Shown: positions 1 to 11,290, numbered from the stretch's first letter. The stretch: 64,000 nucleotides of DNA from Saccharum officinarum (GCA_020631735.1 CM036160.1:110528680-110592679), one strand, 5' to 3'. Notes: generated by a model not told the origin, from the letters alone. A program made the numbers and translations.

Positions 1-343
1 TTAACAAGTGTGCACCACACCTAAACATAGGACTCGCCTAGGTCAAGCTACCCATTCATGCCCCCCTTTATAGTACGGCCAAAAGAGAAAAACGAAGATC
101 CTAACGACTATTCCGAATGTCACTCAACACCTCGACATCCGGAACTAACCGTCCTTAATCTTGACGTCACTCTTTTGAAAACCGAAACGATTTCCATCAA
201 GGGACACGAATACCATGGTGCCCAAAGCAGTTATCACCTCCATGACCTAACTTACCAAAGTTTCTGCAAAACACACGTTAGTCATGGTAATAAAGCGTTG
301 TCATCAATTGCCGAAACCAAACCTCGGGGCCTAGATGCTTTCA
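1..343 (-). repeat. 3' LTR of element A, partial
   Basis: These bases are identical to 11836-12178, the 5' terminal part of the right-hand LTR, and end in CTTTCA, the complement of the TGAAAG LTR start. The remainder of this LTR (about 1.25 kb) lies left of the window. The open frame at 58-366 inside it recurs in the other LTR and is not a gene. Confidence 0.95.
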
Positions 344-358
344 ATCTCCCCCTTTTTG
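344..358 (-). other. Polypurine tract of element A
   Basis: Read on the minus strand, this is a run of A then G (AAAAAGGGGGAGAT) directly next to the 3' LTR. This is the position and composition of the plus-strand primer for reverse transcription. Confidence 0.85.
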
Positions 359-792
359 GTGATTGATGACAACACTAAGGTTCAAAAGATTAGAGTGAAG
401 GTTTTCGAGCATGCTTGGTTCACATAAGCAACAGACAGTAAGCACAAAGGGTTAGGAATTGCTTATGTGCCCCAAGCCAAAAGAGTGTACTTCATAAGAT
501 AAGACAAAAAGCGTTAGTACACAAAAAGATATAGCTCATAAGTAATCGGAGTAAGGCACGGAAGCACAACCTTAGAGCTATAGCTAAAACGGTGACATAT
601 ATTAAACACTGTGACGGATAACACATTAAGACTCAAGGTTTACGACTCGACGACAATGTCACACGAATGCAATGCTGAAAAGTAAACATGATATGCATGA
701 ATGTAGCACACAAAGAACGAAAACCCACTAACAAAACTCCCCCTGAAACTACTCTCTCTCCCCCTTTGGCATCAAGCGCCAAAAAAACTAAT
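359..792 (-). other. Noncoding spacer with extra polypurine-like tracts
   Basis: This spacer between the env-like ORF and the 3' LTR has no credible coding. At 736-770 it holds two more CTCCCCCT-type tracts, which are purine-rich on the element's coding strand. Several dispersed polypurine tracts upstream of the 3' LTR are a reported Sirevirus feature. Confidence 0.6.
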
Positions 793-3306
793 CTAATCTG
801 ACGGGGGGACAGACGGAGCCGTGTCGGGTGCCGAGGTGCGCGGAGTAAGCACGAAGTGTAGCGAATCGCCCTCGGAGTCTGAGCTATCTGGCTGACCCTC
901 TGAAGAAGCACGTGGCTGTGAAGCGGTCTGGGTCTGAGCAGGAACAGGTACTGACTGAGTAGCAACAATAGGATCTGTCTGAGTAACCTGAGCCTGAAGT
1001 GCGCCAGTAGCTGGGAGATCTGTCAAGGCAACTGAAGAAGGGATGGTCTCTGTAGTCCCGGTCCCTGTCACTGGTGGAACGACTGCCTCGGGAGCTGACA
1101 ACCCTGACGAAGTGTGAAACGTAGTAGTGTGCGAGGGTGTCGGCTGACCAGTCAACTCACTGTAAGTAGCACTGTAATCACCAATAGGTGTGCCTGTCAG
1201 GAGGTGCGGGCGAGGCTGGTCTGACGGTGTAAACCCCGTATGAATAGGAGTGAAGCTCGGGGACTGAAAAGACTGGGGAACCTGCTGCTGTGGAGATGTA
1301 TACTGGAAGCTCGGCTGTCCCTGACTCGACGGACCACTGGAATGCAAAGCCTGAGTCATGACAGAAGCTGGCGGAGGAACCTCGACTGTGATAAGGTGGC
1401 GCAGGAGATCCATGTACTGCTGCTGACTCTGTCGCTGCATCTCAACCTGTTGCCTCTGGATCTCAAGCTGCTGTCTCTGAAACTCGTCCTGACGAGCCTG
1501 AATCTGTGCAAGTGCTGCAGCTGTATCCTGTGCCTGTCTCTGAATCTGATGCTGCTGCTGCTCCTGAGCCTGGGTCAACCTCTCAAGAATAGCCACCATG
1601 GCTGGGTCTGAGCGGGAGGCTGAGCCAGAACCACCGGCCTCGTGGTCGTGAGACCGAGGAGATCGGTACCTGGGGATGGGCTGATAGTCCTCATCTGTGC
1701 TGTCTGAAGTGACATCCTCAGGTATGTCAGCAGTCTGAGCCTCAAGGTCCGCGAGCTCTGCCTCAGCAAGCTCGTCAACTCTGGCATCCTGCTCAGCTGC
1801 TGTCTCAGGAACATCTGGGCGCTCACACTGTCCTGGCGCTGGGGCCTGATCTCTAGTAACGGAGGCCCAAAGCTGACGAATATCATAATCAAGGAAAGCT
1901 GTAGTAGTGTTGGCTATCTCGGCCCTGATCTCTGGTGGCATCTGGATAGAAGATCTGATGATAAAGCAAATCCAGTGTGCATAGGGCAGCTGACGGTTAC
2001 CCTTGAAGCCCTCAGCAATGGTGTCCTTCATCTCACTAAGGATAAGATCCCAGATGTCAAACTGTCTCTGTGAGAGCAAGTGGTGAACAACCCAAAGCTG
2101 CATACGTGTCAGTCCCTCTCTGTAGCCAAGTCTAGGCAGTAAAGTGCGTCTGAGTATAGCATCTAAGACTCTGGCAAGTGGCGTCAGGCTGGCAGGCGTA
2201 CGACGTGACCCTTCGCCAAAAGGCTCGCGAAAGCAGGGTCAAACCAGGTCGGTGGGTGGCACTGAACCGCCGTGAGGGCGTCTGGGAGGTGGAGTCTGTC
2301 CATAGCATAACTGATGGATCCTCGTGTCAGAAGCTGGAAGTCTGAGGATCTCTCGAGCTCTGGAGCTGTACAGTCTGTGATCGCGGCCTCTGAAAGCAAA
2401 GTGAATAAACTCATGGGCAGGATCAATCCACAGTGAAGCATAGAACTCTCTGACCCATGTGCCGCAGTAAGCACCTGTCCGTCCAAGAAGATCTGATAAG
2501 CCAGGCATATAGGACAGGTGCGGACGGAGCTGCTCTCCCACAACATCAACCAATGCCTCAAGTCGACATACCCTCTGAGGTCTGAATGCAATACCACTGT
2601 CAACTAGGGCCCTGTAGAAGTCCTCCTGAAGTGGGGTGTAGAAACCCTCTGAAGCTCTGTGATCTCTGACTGGTGGGAACCAACGGCTGACCTCCACAAA
2701 CCTCAAACTCTGCACCTGACGTGCTGAAGCACCCCTCAGGTCTAAGTGCTCGACCGGGGGTGACCCTCTAACTCTGGGAGGAGGTCGTGCTCCACGACGC
2801 TGGCCCTCTGGCCTCGGTGTCACCTGTGTACGAGCACGTGTGGAGCGGCGACGTGGTGGAGACTGAGCAGCCTGCTCCTCTGTATCCTCAGTGGCCTGTG
2901 GAGCCTCAGTAGCCTGGGTAGACTCAGTAGCCTGTGTAGCCTCTGTCCGCTCTATGGGTGGATCTACTGACATCTGCTCGGAAGGTCCAGTAGCCTCGGT
3001 ACCCTCAGTGGCCTCAGTGCCGAGCTGTCGACCTTCAAGATGAAAGCGACACTCGCCTATGTGTATGCCACTGCGTCTGCCACCTCTCTCTGCCTGCTCT
3101 GCAGCGTCTGCCACGGCCTGAGCAACCTCTGCCTCTGAAAGAGTCTTCCTCTTCTTCCTGGCTGCAATCTTGATGCGCTTACCACGCGCAATCTCATCAC
3201 GGCAGGGAGGACTGTTGTCCCCGTCACCAGGAGCACCACCGGCGTTCTTGCAACGCACCATGCTGATCGACTGCCTGAAAACCTCTGTGAGATGATGAAC
3301 TGACAC
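793..3306 (-). pseudogene. Sirevirus env-like additional ORF, one in-frame stop
   Basis: A single frame runs from 3306 to 793, about 837 codons, broken only by TGA at 2239-2241. The first part (about 355 residues) starts basic, then has a TEAT-type repeat-rich acidic/threonine stretch near residues 95-145. It then has a globular section with REFYASLWIDP and FAFRGRDHRLYS that resembles the 'putative plant transposon protein' domain found in SIRE-like extra ORFs. After the stop, the frame continues with a globular piece (LPYAHWICFIIR). This is followed by a glutamine-rich predicted coiled coil around 1370-1600 and a Ser/Thr/Pro-rich tail. No signal peptide or membrane segment is visible, so 'env-like' is a positional name only. 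ATG codons at 3306 and at 3261 are both possible starts. The stop lies at a CpG-type site and could be a deamination event. Confidence 0.75.
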
Positions 3307-4085
3307 TCGAGAGGCTTGGCCTCAGTCCGTATCCGCAGGCTTGGCCTCGGATTTAGCGAACAGATCTGACCCTGACACACCGACTGACTCGCTGCACGTA
3401 TGGAATAGAAAGATATACTATAAGCACATATATATCTAAAGATACGAAACCCTAGATAGCAAGCATGTGAGATACGAAGTGAAACGTGACGCGAAGCTAC
3501 CTCGGATCGACGAGACGACGGTGAGAGGAAGCGGTGACCTAGTTCGCGAGAACCCCCGAGATCGACGATCGAGCTCTGAAACGACCGAGCGAGATAGTCA
3601 ATGAATGAAATTGGTCAAGGTTAGCCCTAACAACGGAATTGACGCGACTTGAATCGAAGAATCGAGCGAGTCGTCACCTGAAAAACTAGGGTTTCGAGGA
3701 AACCCTAAGCTAGGGTTAGGGCAACCCTAGACTGGCCGGCCAAAGACGGAGGATGAGGAGCTAGGGCACGGATGGAGGTGCTGCAGCGCGGCTGGTGCGG
3801 CCCTCGGCGGTGGATGGCTCGCCGGCGGCGAGGTTGAAGCGGTGGGCGCGGCGGCGGTGGCTTTTCGGCGGTGGCGCGCGGCAGCGGGCAGTGGCGCGCG
3901 GCAGCGAGCAGCCGGGCACGGCGGACGCGCGCGCGGCAGCGAGGGCGAGCGGGCGTGCAGTGAGGGCGCGGCTGCGGAGAGGAGTCGCCGGCGGAGGGAA
4001 AGACGGCGAATCGACGACTCGGCGAGCGGCGGCGGCGGAGGATTCGTGAACGGATGAAAAAATTGATTGAAGACGTACGGTTATA
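3307..4085 (-). promoter_or_regulatory. Possible internal promoter and GC-rich leader of env-like ORF
   Basis: On the minus strand, a TATA-like CATATAAC at about 4078-4085 is followed by about 300 bases of very GC-rich sequence (3760-4060) of the type seen in grass 5' leaders. After that come clustered AAACCCTAG / TAGGGTT telo-box motifs (3685-3735), and then the env-like ORF. Telo-boxes are common in plant leader regions of highly expressed genes. Splice-donor-like sites also occur in the 3500 region. The arrangement looks like a host-gene 5' end embedded in the element. Function is inferred only. The arginine-rich open frames on the other strand (3795-4057) are by-products of GC richness. 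Confidence 0.4.
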
Positions 4086-4086
4086 T

Positions 4087-4455
4087 GAGGGGCTCAGATC
4101 CGCTCGACGCGCGATGACCGGACGCGGTGGTCATTATGACCGGACGCGGTGGTGCAGCGTCCGGTCACACTCCAGTAAGCGCTTGGAGTGACCGGACGCG
4201 TCCGGTGTGGACTGACCGGACGCGGTCAGAGTCCGGTCGCTGGGAGCTCGGGAATTCATCGCGGAGCACCGGACGCGGTGGTGGTAGCCGGGACCGGACG
4301 CGGTGGTCGTCAGAGGCGCGTCCGGTGCAGCGTCCGGTGCCTAGGTCTGGAATGGGTCTTCTGGATGACCGGACGCGCTGGTGGACGCCGGGACCGGACG
4401 CGGTGGTGAAGCATCACTGCGTCCGGTGCAGCGTCCGGTGCAGCGTCCGGTCGCT
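4087..4455. repeat. CCGGACGCG repeat array, internal copy (element A)
   Basis: More than ten irregularly spaced copies of ACCGGACGCG and its complement CGCGTCCGGT lie between pol and the env-like ORF. The same motif family fills the U3 of both LTR families in the window. Maize Sireviruses are known for palindromic CACCGGAC-type LTR repeats, and this is a CpG-richer variant of that type. Confidence 0.85.
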
Positions 4456-4944
4456 GTTCTTCGCCATTCTTCGTTCCGAACTTCGACGCGACTTCTCCCA
4501 ATCAAGTTCCAATTCAAAGAGACACAAAAAAACACCAATTGGAACCTGATATGAGTGACCTCACTCAAACCCTCAAATTTTTCAAAGTATTTTGCCTTAG
4601 GCTAGTATTATTTTTACGAAAATAGGCAATAAACACCCGAGGAGCAACGTATGGCCATGCAATAGAGTTTTGGACCTTTAGGAGCGTCAAATGCTCTCTC
4701 TATCCATGGACGAACACAGAGGTTGCTCAAAGCTAAACCGAAAAGAAACGACAAACGAACAACCATGCATAAGCAATGCAATACGAGAAAGTAAAGCTAG
4801 GTTGCTTGTCAAGTTTGATCCACGGTTAGGCTTCTTCACTCCTCCGAAGGAGGGTTATCGTAACCGTGTTAGCCAAGCCCTAAATGCATTGCGATAAAAT
4901 AAATGTGACATATAATACAATGCAATGCAAGGGACAACACGCGC
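4456..4944. other. Spacer between pol and palindrome array
   Basis: AT-richer noncoding sequence of element A. The short open frame at 4691-4897 shows no recognisable domain and is left uncalled. Confidence 0.6.
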
Positions 4945-7900
4945 TCATTTTTTAAAGTTACTTGAATCAAGCACATTTAGTTCACTTCTTAGCCTACAAA
5001 AGGTAGCCTCATCCAAAGGTTTAGTGAAGATATCCGCTAATTGATTTTTACTTCGTACACCTTCTAGTGATATGTCATTTTTAGCAACGTGATCTCTTAG
5101 AAAGTGATGGCGGATATCAATGTGCTTGGTGCGAGAGTGTTGTACCGGATTGTTAGCAATTTTAACGGCACTTTCATTGTCACATAAAAGTGGCACCTTT
5201 TCAAGAACAATTCCATAGTCTAGGAGGGTTTGTTTCATATATAAAATTTGTGCACAACAAGCCCCCGCGGCAATGTATTCCGCCTCGGCGGTGGACAAAG
5301 CCACACTATTTGCTTTTTAGATGACCAAGATACTAAGGATCTCCCAAGCAAATGGCACCCTCCGGATGTGCTTTTTCTATCAATTTTGTAACCGGCATAA
5401 TCCGAATCGGAATAGCCAACTAGTTGGAATCTAGCTCCTTTGGGATACCAAAGACCAATGCTTGGGGTGTGCTTAAGATATCTTAGGATTCTTTTTACGG
5501 CACTTAAGTGAGGTTCTTTAGGGCACACTTGAAAGCAAGCACACATGCACACACTAAACATGATATCGGGCCTAGATGCGGTAAGGTACAACAAGCTACC
5601 AATCATAGAACGGTAGAGAGTTTGATCAACCGGTTTACCTCCCTCATCTAGGTCGAGATGTCCATTAGATGGCATTGGGGTCTTGATTGGCTTGCATTCT
5701 TCCATCTTGAATCTTTTGAGAAGATCCTTGGTATACTTTTCTTGAGAGATGAAAATCCCTTCTCTCATTTGCTTGACTTGAAAACCAAGGAAGAATGTGA
5801 GCTCACCAATCATTGACATCTCGAACTCCTTCGACATCAATTCACCAAATTCCTTGCAATAATCTTCATTTGTTGACCCGAAGATAATATCATCAACATA
5901 TACTTGAGAAATGAAGATCTCCCCATTAAGCTTCTTGGTGAATAGTATGGTGTCGACCTTCCCGATGGTGAAGCCCTTCTCAATGAGGAAGTCTCGGAGG
6001 CGCTCATACCACGCTCTAGGGGCTTGCTTGAGCCCATATAGCGCCTTGGACAACCTATAAACATGATTAGGATATCTAGGGTCTTCAAACCCGGGAGGTT
6101 GATTGACATAGACTAGTTCATTTATAAAGCCATTTAAGAATGCACTTTTCACATCCATTTGATATAGTTTCATATCATGATGTGATGCATATGCAAGGAG
6201 GATACGAATGGCTTCAAGTCTTGCAACGGGTGCAAAGGTCTCTCCAAAATCAAGGCCTTCAACTTGAGAGAACCCCTTTGCAACTAGTCTTGCCTTGTTC
6301 CTCACTACTATGCCTTGGTCATCTTGCTTGTTTCGGAACACCCACTTGGTTCCAATGACTCTTGCACCTTTTGGATGCTCTTCAAGTGTCCATACTTGAT
6401 TGCGGGTGAAGTTGTTCAATTCTTCATGCATGGCATTCACCCAATCCGGATCTTGAAGAGCTTCTTCTACATTTTTAGGTTCAACACAAGAGACAAAAGA
6501 GTGATGTTCAACAAAAGAAGCTAGCTTTTGAGATCGAGTCATTACTCCCTTTGTAGGACTCCCTATGATGAGTTCTTGTGGATGTGCTTGAAGTAGAGGT
6601 GAATTTCTTCTATCAACCACTTGAGGAGGTGGAGGGGGAGCATCAACATCTTGAGCTTGTGCCTCGGCTTGTTCATGAGAGACATAAGTATCTTCATTTT
6701 CAACTCTCTCATTCTTGTCATCATCTTGAGGCACACGTGATGAAGATGGTGGATCAATGAATTGCACATCGTCTTCATCATCTTTTGGCTTGATGTCTCC
6801 CACGGGCATGTTCTTCATGGCCTCCCTCAAGGGTTCATCACCTACATCATCACAATTCTCAATTGCTCCTTGGGAGCCGTTAGATTCATCAAATTCCACA
6901 TCATATGTTTCTTCAACCAAACCTGTGGTATGGTTAAATACTCTATATGCTTTGGATTTTGATGAGTAACCAACAAGAAAACCAATATCACAACGTCTTT
7001 GAAACTTCCCTAGGTGTTGACGCTTCTTGTAGATGTAGCATTTGCAACCAAACACCCGGAAGAATGAGACGTCCGGCTTCTTCCCATTAAGCAACTCATA
7101 GGGGGTCTTGCCAAGAAACTTTTGAAGGAAGAGGCGATTTGAAGCATAGCATGCGGTGTTGATTGCCTCGGCCCAAAACTTTTCCGGAGTGTTGTACTCA
7201 TCTAGCATTGTTCTTGCAAGGGTGATCAAAGTCCGGTTCTTTCTCTCAACTACACCATTTTGTTGAGGAGTGTAGGTTGAAGAGACCTCATGCTTGATTC
7301 CAATTTCATCACAATAAGCTTCAATGTTGGTGTTGTCAAACTCTTTGCCATTGTCACTTCTAATTTTCTTTATCTTGACTTCAAATTCATTTTGAGCTCT
7401 CTTTGCAAACTTCTTGAAGCAACTTGCCACTTCGGATTTGTCATGAAGGAAGAAAGTCCATGTATATCTTGAGTAGTCATCCACTATCACAAGACAATAG
7501 AGATTACCACCCAAGCTCTTGTAAGTTGTAGGCCCAAACAAATCCATGTGTAGAAGTTCTAGCACTCTTGAGGTTGACATGAAAGCCTTGGTTGGATGAG
7601 TGTTTGCAACTTGTTTGCCCGCTTGACATGCACTACAAGGTTTGTCCTTTTCAAACTTCACATCCTTCAATCCTCTTACTAGTTCTTTCTTCAATAGCTT
7701 GTTGAGAGTGCTCATTCCAACATGTGCAAGCCTCCTATGCCAAAGCCAACCAAGTGAGGTCTTGGTGAACAAACATGTCATCAAATTTGCATCTTCGGAG
7801 GTGAAGTCAACAAGATAAAGATTGTTGTATCTAAAGCCTTTGAATATCACTTGCTTGTCATCTATCTTTGAAACTTCAACTTCATTTGGTGTGAACAAGC

Positions 7901-8168
7901 ATTGGAAGCCAAGGTCACAAAGTTGCCCAACGGATAACAAGTTGAAACTCAATGAAGCAACATAGAGCACATTTGAGAGTGAGTGATCATTTGATATTGC
8001 AATCTTGCCTATACCCTTGACTTTGCTCTTTGAATTATCCCCAAATGTGATCTTCTCTTGACATATCCCATTCTCTTCAATGGAGGTGAACATACGAGGA
8101 TCACCGGTCATATGTTGAGTGCAACCACTATCAATAACCCAATGAGATCCACCGGTCTTGTAGTTCAC
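4945..8168 (-). pseudogene. pol: copia pol polyprotein (PR-IN-RT-RNH), frameshifted in RNase H
   Basis: This encodes the enzymes for polyprotein cleavage, integration and reverse transcription in virus-like particles. From the N terminus it has a protease with DSG (residue about 13), the integrase HHCC zinc finger beginning [10 protein letters not shown] and ending CSACQAGKQ, and an integrase core with DLFGP, RSDNG and VERKNRT (the D, D and E). The RT follows, with the [13 protein letters not shown] block and YVDD near residue 758, then RNase H beginning GYSDSDYAG. The main frame runs to 5235 but leaves homology at WSSKKQ. The rest of RNase H ([20 protein letters not shown]) continues in another frame, ending at 4945. 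The break is a one-base loss in an A run, read as ttt at 5309-5311. There is no ATG: the frame begins at GTG 8168, directly after a TAG. Confidence 0.93.
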
Positions 8169-8185
8169 CTACACACAAGAGATCA
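8160..8185 (-). promoter_or_regulatory. gag-pol junction with acceptor-like TAG|GT
   Basis: On the minus strand the gag TGA is followed by a pyrimidine-rich TCTCTTGTGTGTAG and then GTGAACTACAAG, the first codons of pol homology. The TAG is in the pol frame. It looks like a plant 3' splice site. The equivalent place in element B (56339-56355) has the same layout. Confidence 0.45.
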
Positions 8186-10528
8186 AGCTTTTTGTTTAGG
8201 GACCCAAACTTGAGAGGGACCCTTGACTTTCTCAACTAGTGACTTGGCAACCCATATTTTCTTTGGCCTATTCTTATTTGGGGGACCCAAAAACATGACT
8301 TTCATCTTTCCATTTGAATCTTTTCTTAGCATATAATGAGCATTGAAGGCAAAGGGTCTAGCATGCTTGGGCAAGGGTTGTGGTGGTGGAGTTTTGCATT
8401 CATGAGCAAAGTGACCTTCTTGACCACACTCAACACATCTCTTTGGCTTGGGCTTTGACTTGCTTTGTTGTTGAGCTTTTGCCTTCTTCTCTTGATTTGC
8501 CAGGTACCCAATACCACTTCTATCCATCTTCATTACGGTGTTCATGAGGAGCTCACTTTGCAAATATTGGCCTCTTGTGAACTTGCTTAGACCGGTCTTG
8601 AGATGCTCTTTTTCTTGCTTGAGCTTCTTGTTCTCTTCAATGAGTGACTCATTTGTTGTTTGCTTCTCAAGAGCCATCAAACCTTTAAGCTTCTTGTTCT
8701 CATTTGCAAGCTTCTCATTCTCACACTTGATATTGGCATAATCATCATGGTTGCATGACTCAACCACACTCTTGCCTTTGCTACTAGAACCTTGCTCAAT
8801 GCTTTCAATGATCAAATCATCACATGATGTAGCTATATCACACTTAACAACATTGTTAGTAGCATCATGTGTCTCAAGAGCAAGTTCATTTGCAACCACA
8901 AGACTATCATAGTCAATTTTTAATGTGGTGTATTTGTCTTTCAAAGAGTTATGCCTAGTGATGAGCTCATCATGCTTCTTCTCAAGTTTATCATGTTGAT
9001 CTTTAAGCTCTTTGTTAGAGGTTTTGAGCTCCTTGAGAGTGGAAGACATAACTTCATTTTGATCTTTAAGCTCACCACTAGTCTTTTGAGCATTTTCAAG
9101 CTTAGATGAGAGTGATTCATTTTCATTTTGAAGATCATCATTTTCACTTCTTGTCCTTCTTATGATTTTAGTGTATTTGTTTAGCAATTTTACAAGTTCA
9201 TCATAAGAAGGTGCATCAAATTCATCATCACTATCACTATCATCATCATCATCACTATCATGGTTTTGTACCTTTCGTTCACCCTTGGCCATAAGGCATA
9301 GGTGAGTAGTGGACGATGATGGTGAAGGTGATGGTGAAGGTGATGGTGAAGATGTCGGTGAAGATGATGGCCCCATCACGAAAGCGGCAACCTTTTCTTT
9401 CTCATCATTGCTCTCATCTTCGGAGGAATCACAAGATGATTCAATGTCGGTGAGCCAATCACCAACAATGTATGCCTTTCCTCCCTTCTTCTTCTTATAG
9501 AACTCCTTCTTCTTGCCATCCTTCTTCTTGTATGGCTTGTTCTTCTTCTTCTCATCTTCTTCATCACTTGAATCATTTTTCTTGCCCTTGTTCTTGTACT
9601 TGAACTTGTCTTTTGGTGGTCTAGGGCATTGATGAGCTAGGTGGCCAAGTTCACCACAATTGTAGCAATCCATCTCCGAGATGGGCTTTCTCTTGCTACT
9701 TGTGAAGAATTTCTTTTTCTTGCCATCGAACTTGATGCCACTCTTGTTTAGCTTCTTTAGCATCTTGGTGGTCTTTCTCACCATGAGTGCAAGTGATTCA
9801 TCATCGACATCACTTTCACTTGAGCTTTCTTGCACAATCATGGCTTGGCCCTTCTTCTTCTTCTTGTCATGGCTAGCTTTGAAGGCCAAGTCTTTCTTCT
9901 TGGAAGATGATGAGCCCTCTTCCGGAGTGATGTGCATGTACATCTCATGAGCATTGATCTTCCCCAATACTTGTGTTGGAGTTGCGGTGGAGAGATCACT
10001 TTGATGAAGCACGGTGACAATGTGTCCATACTTCTCAACGGGAAGAACACTCAAGATCCTCCTTGCAACATCCGATTGGCTCATTTGAGTGAGCCCAAGA
10101 GCATTGAGGTCCTCTATAAGAACATTCAAGCGAGTGTACATGTCATTAGCACTTTCTTTGGGAAGCATCTCAAAAGAATTAATTTTCTTTAAAGCAATAT
10201 GATAGCGTTCCTCACGCTCACTCTTAGTTCCCTCATGGAGAGCACAAAGATTCTCCCACAAATCATGAGCGTTCTTTGCATTACGCACACGATTGAAGAT
10301 ATCTTTGCCTAAGCCCCGGTAGAGTGCATTTTTGGCCTTTGCATTCCACCGGTCGTACTTCTCCTCGTCACCAGTGGGGTTTGCGGGATCCTTGATAGCG
10401 GGAAGCCCTTGGGTTGCGGCTCTAAGGCACCCGACATCTATGGCTTCGAGATACGCCTCCATGCGGATTTTCCAATATGGAAAATCATCCCCCTCAAAGG
10501 TGGGAGGTGGTCCTTCCCCGTTAGACAT
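8183..10528 (-). CDS. gag: Sirevirus gag nucleocapsid protein (781 aa)
   Basis: The structural protein of the virus-like particle. The N-terminal 200 residues match the UBN2/copia gag domain (YDRWNAKAKNALYRGL, SANDMYTRLNVLIEDLNALG). A first CCHC knuckle, CYNCGELGHLAHQC, lies near residue 287. Lys-rich and Asp/Ser-rich low-complexity stretches follow. A long predicted coiled coil spans about residues 455-690. A second knuckle, CVECGQEGHFAHEC, lies near residue 700. The length is large for copia gag but usual for Sireviruses. The frame is intact from ATG 10528 to TGA 8183-8185. The C-terminal VWVPK motif is also found just past the gag stop of element B. Pol follows in a different frame, 14 bases after the stop. 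Confidence 0.93.
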   Translation of the reverse strand: MSNGEGPPPTFEGDDFPYWKIRMEAYLEAIDVGCLRAATQGLPAIKDPANPTGDEEKYDRWNAKAKNALYRGLGKDIFNRVRNAKNAHDLWENLCALHEGTKSEREERYHIALKKINSFEMLPKESANDMYTRLNVLIEDLNALGLTQMSQSDVARRILSVLPVEKYGHIVTVLHQSDLSTATPTQVLGKINAHEMYMHITPEEGSSSSKKKDLAFKASHDKKKKKGQAMIVQESSSESDVDDESLALMVRKTTKMLKKLNKSGIKFDGKKKKFFTSSKRKPISEMDCYNCGELGHLAHQCPRPPKDKFKYKNKGKKNDSSDEEDEKKKNKPYKKKDGKKKEFYKKKKGGKAYIVGDWLTDIESSCDSSEDESNDEKEKVAAFVMGPSSSPTSSPSPSPSPSPSSSTTHLCLMAKGERKVQNHDSDDDDDSDSDDEFDAPSYDELVKLLNKYTKIIRRTRSENDDLQNENESLSSKLENAQKTSGELKDQNEVMSSTLKELKTSNKELKDQHDKLEKKHDELITRHNSLKDKYTTLKIDYDSLVVANELALETHDATNNVVKCDIATSCDDLIIESIEQGSSSKGKSVVESCNHDDYANIKCENEKLANENKKLKGLMALEKQTTNESLIEENKKLKQEKEHLKTGLSKFTRGQYLQSELLMNTVMKMDRSGIGYLANQEKKAKAQQQSKSKPKPKRCVECGQEGHFAHECKTPPPQPLPKHARPFAFNAHYMLRKDSNGKMKVMFLGPPNKNRPKKIWVAKSLVEKVKGPSQVWVPKQKA

Positions 10529-10566
10529 CTTGCTCTAGGCGGTAAAGCCTAAATTAGGAGCAACAC

Positions 10567-10579
10567 GGCTCCGATACCA
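10567..10579 (-). other. Primer binding site of element A
   Basis: TGGTATCGGAGCC on the minus strand, two bases inside the 5' LTR. It differs by one base from the usual copia PBS complementary to the 3' end of initiator-methionine tRNA. Confidence 0.85.
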
Positions 10580-11290
10580 ATTGAAAGGATCAAGATGCCC
10601 AAGAGGGGGGGTGAATTGGGCTTTTCTAAAAATTAATTGCAAGAAATAAATCCTACAAGCCGGAATTCACCCCTAGTGCCTACTTGTGTTCCTAGAGAGT
10701 CTACCGATAAAAAGTTTTGCACCCTAGTTTCCAATCCTAGTCTAGCATGGCAATTCTAGGAATGTAAAACAAGCAATGAAAGTAAATACGAGAAAGTAAT
10801 TGCTTGAATGTAAAGGGGGCAAGGAACACGGCGATGTTTTTCCGAGGTATCGGAGAGTCGCCACTCCCCACTAGTCCTCGTTGGAGCACCCGCGCAAGGG
10901 TGTCGCTCCCCCTTGATCCGCGCAAGGATCAAGTGCTCTCTACGGGTTGATTCTTCGACACTCCGTCGCGGCGAATCACCCAAAACCGCTCACAACTTGA
11001 GTTGGGTCATCCACAAGCTCCGCCGGATGATCACCAAACTCCCAATCACCACCAAGCCGTCTAGGTGATGGCGATCACCAAGAGTAACAAGCTAGAACTC
11101 TCACTTGACCACAACGAGCCCAAATGAGGAGGTGGATGCACACTTGCTACTCTCGAATCACTAGTGAGGAAACTCAAACTTTGATTCTCAAATCTCTATC
11201 CTCACTAGAGCTCTTGCACTCCCTTGCACTCTAAAGGGTTTTCTCAGATGTTTGAATGAGCAAGAGACCTCTAAAAGAGGTGGAGGGGTT

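Noticed and set aside
3795..4057. Arg/Ala/Gly-rich frames in the GC-rich leader
   Set aside because: Chance frames in GC-rich sequence, on the strand opposite to the element's genes.
4087..4455. Regular short repeats considered as a CRISPR array
   Set aside because: Spacing is irregular, half-sites occur in both orientations, and the context is a plant retrotransposon.
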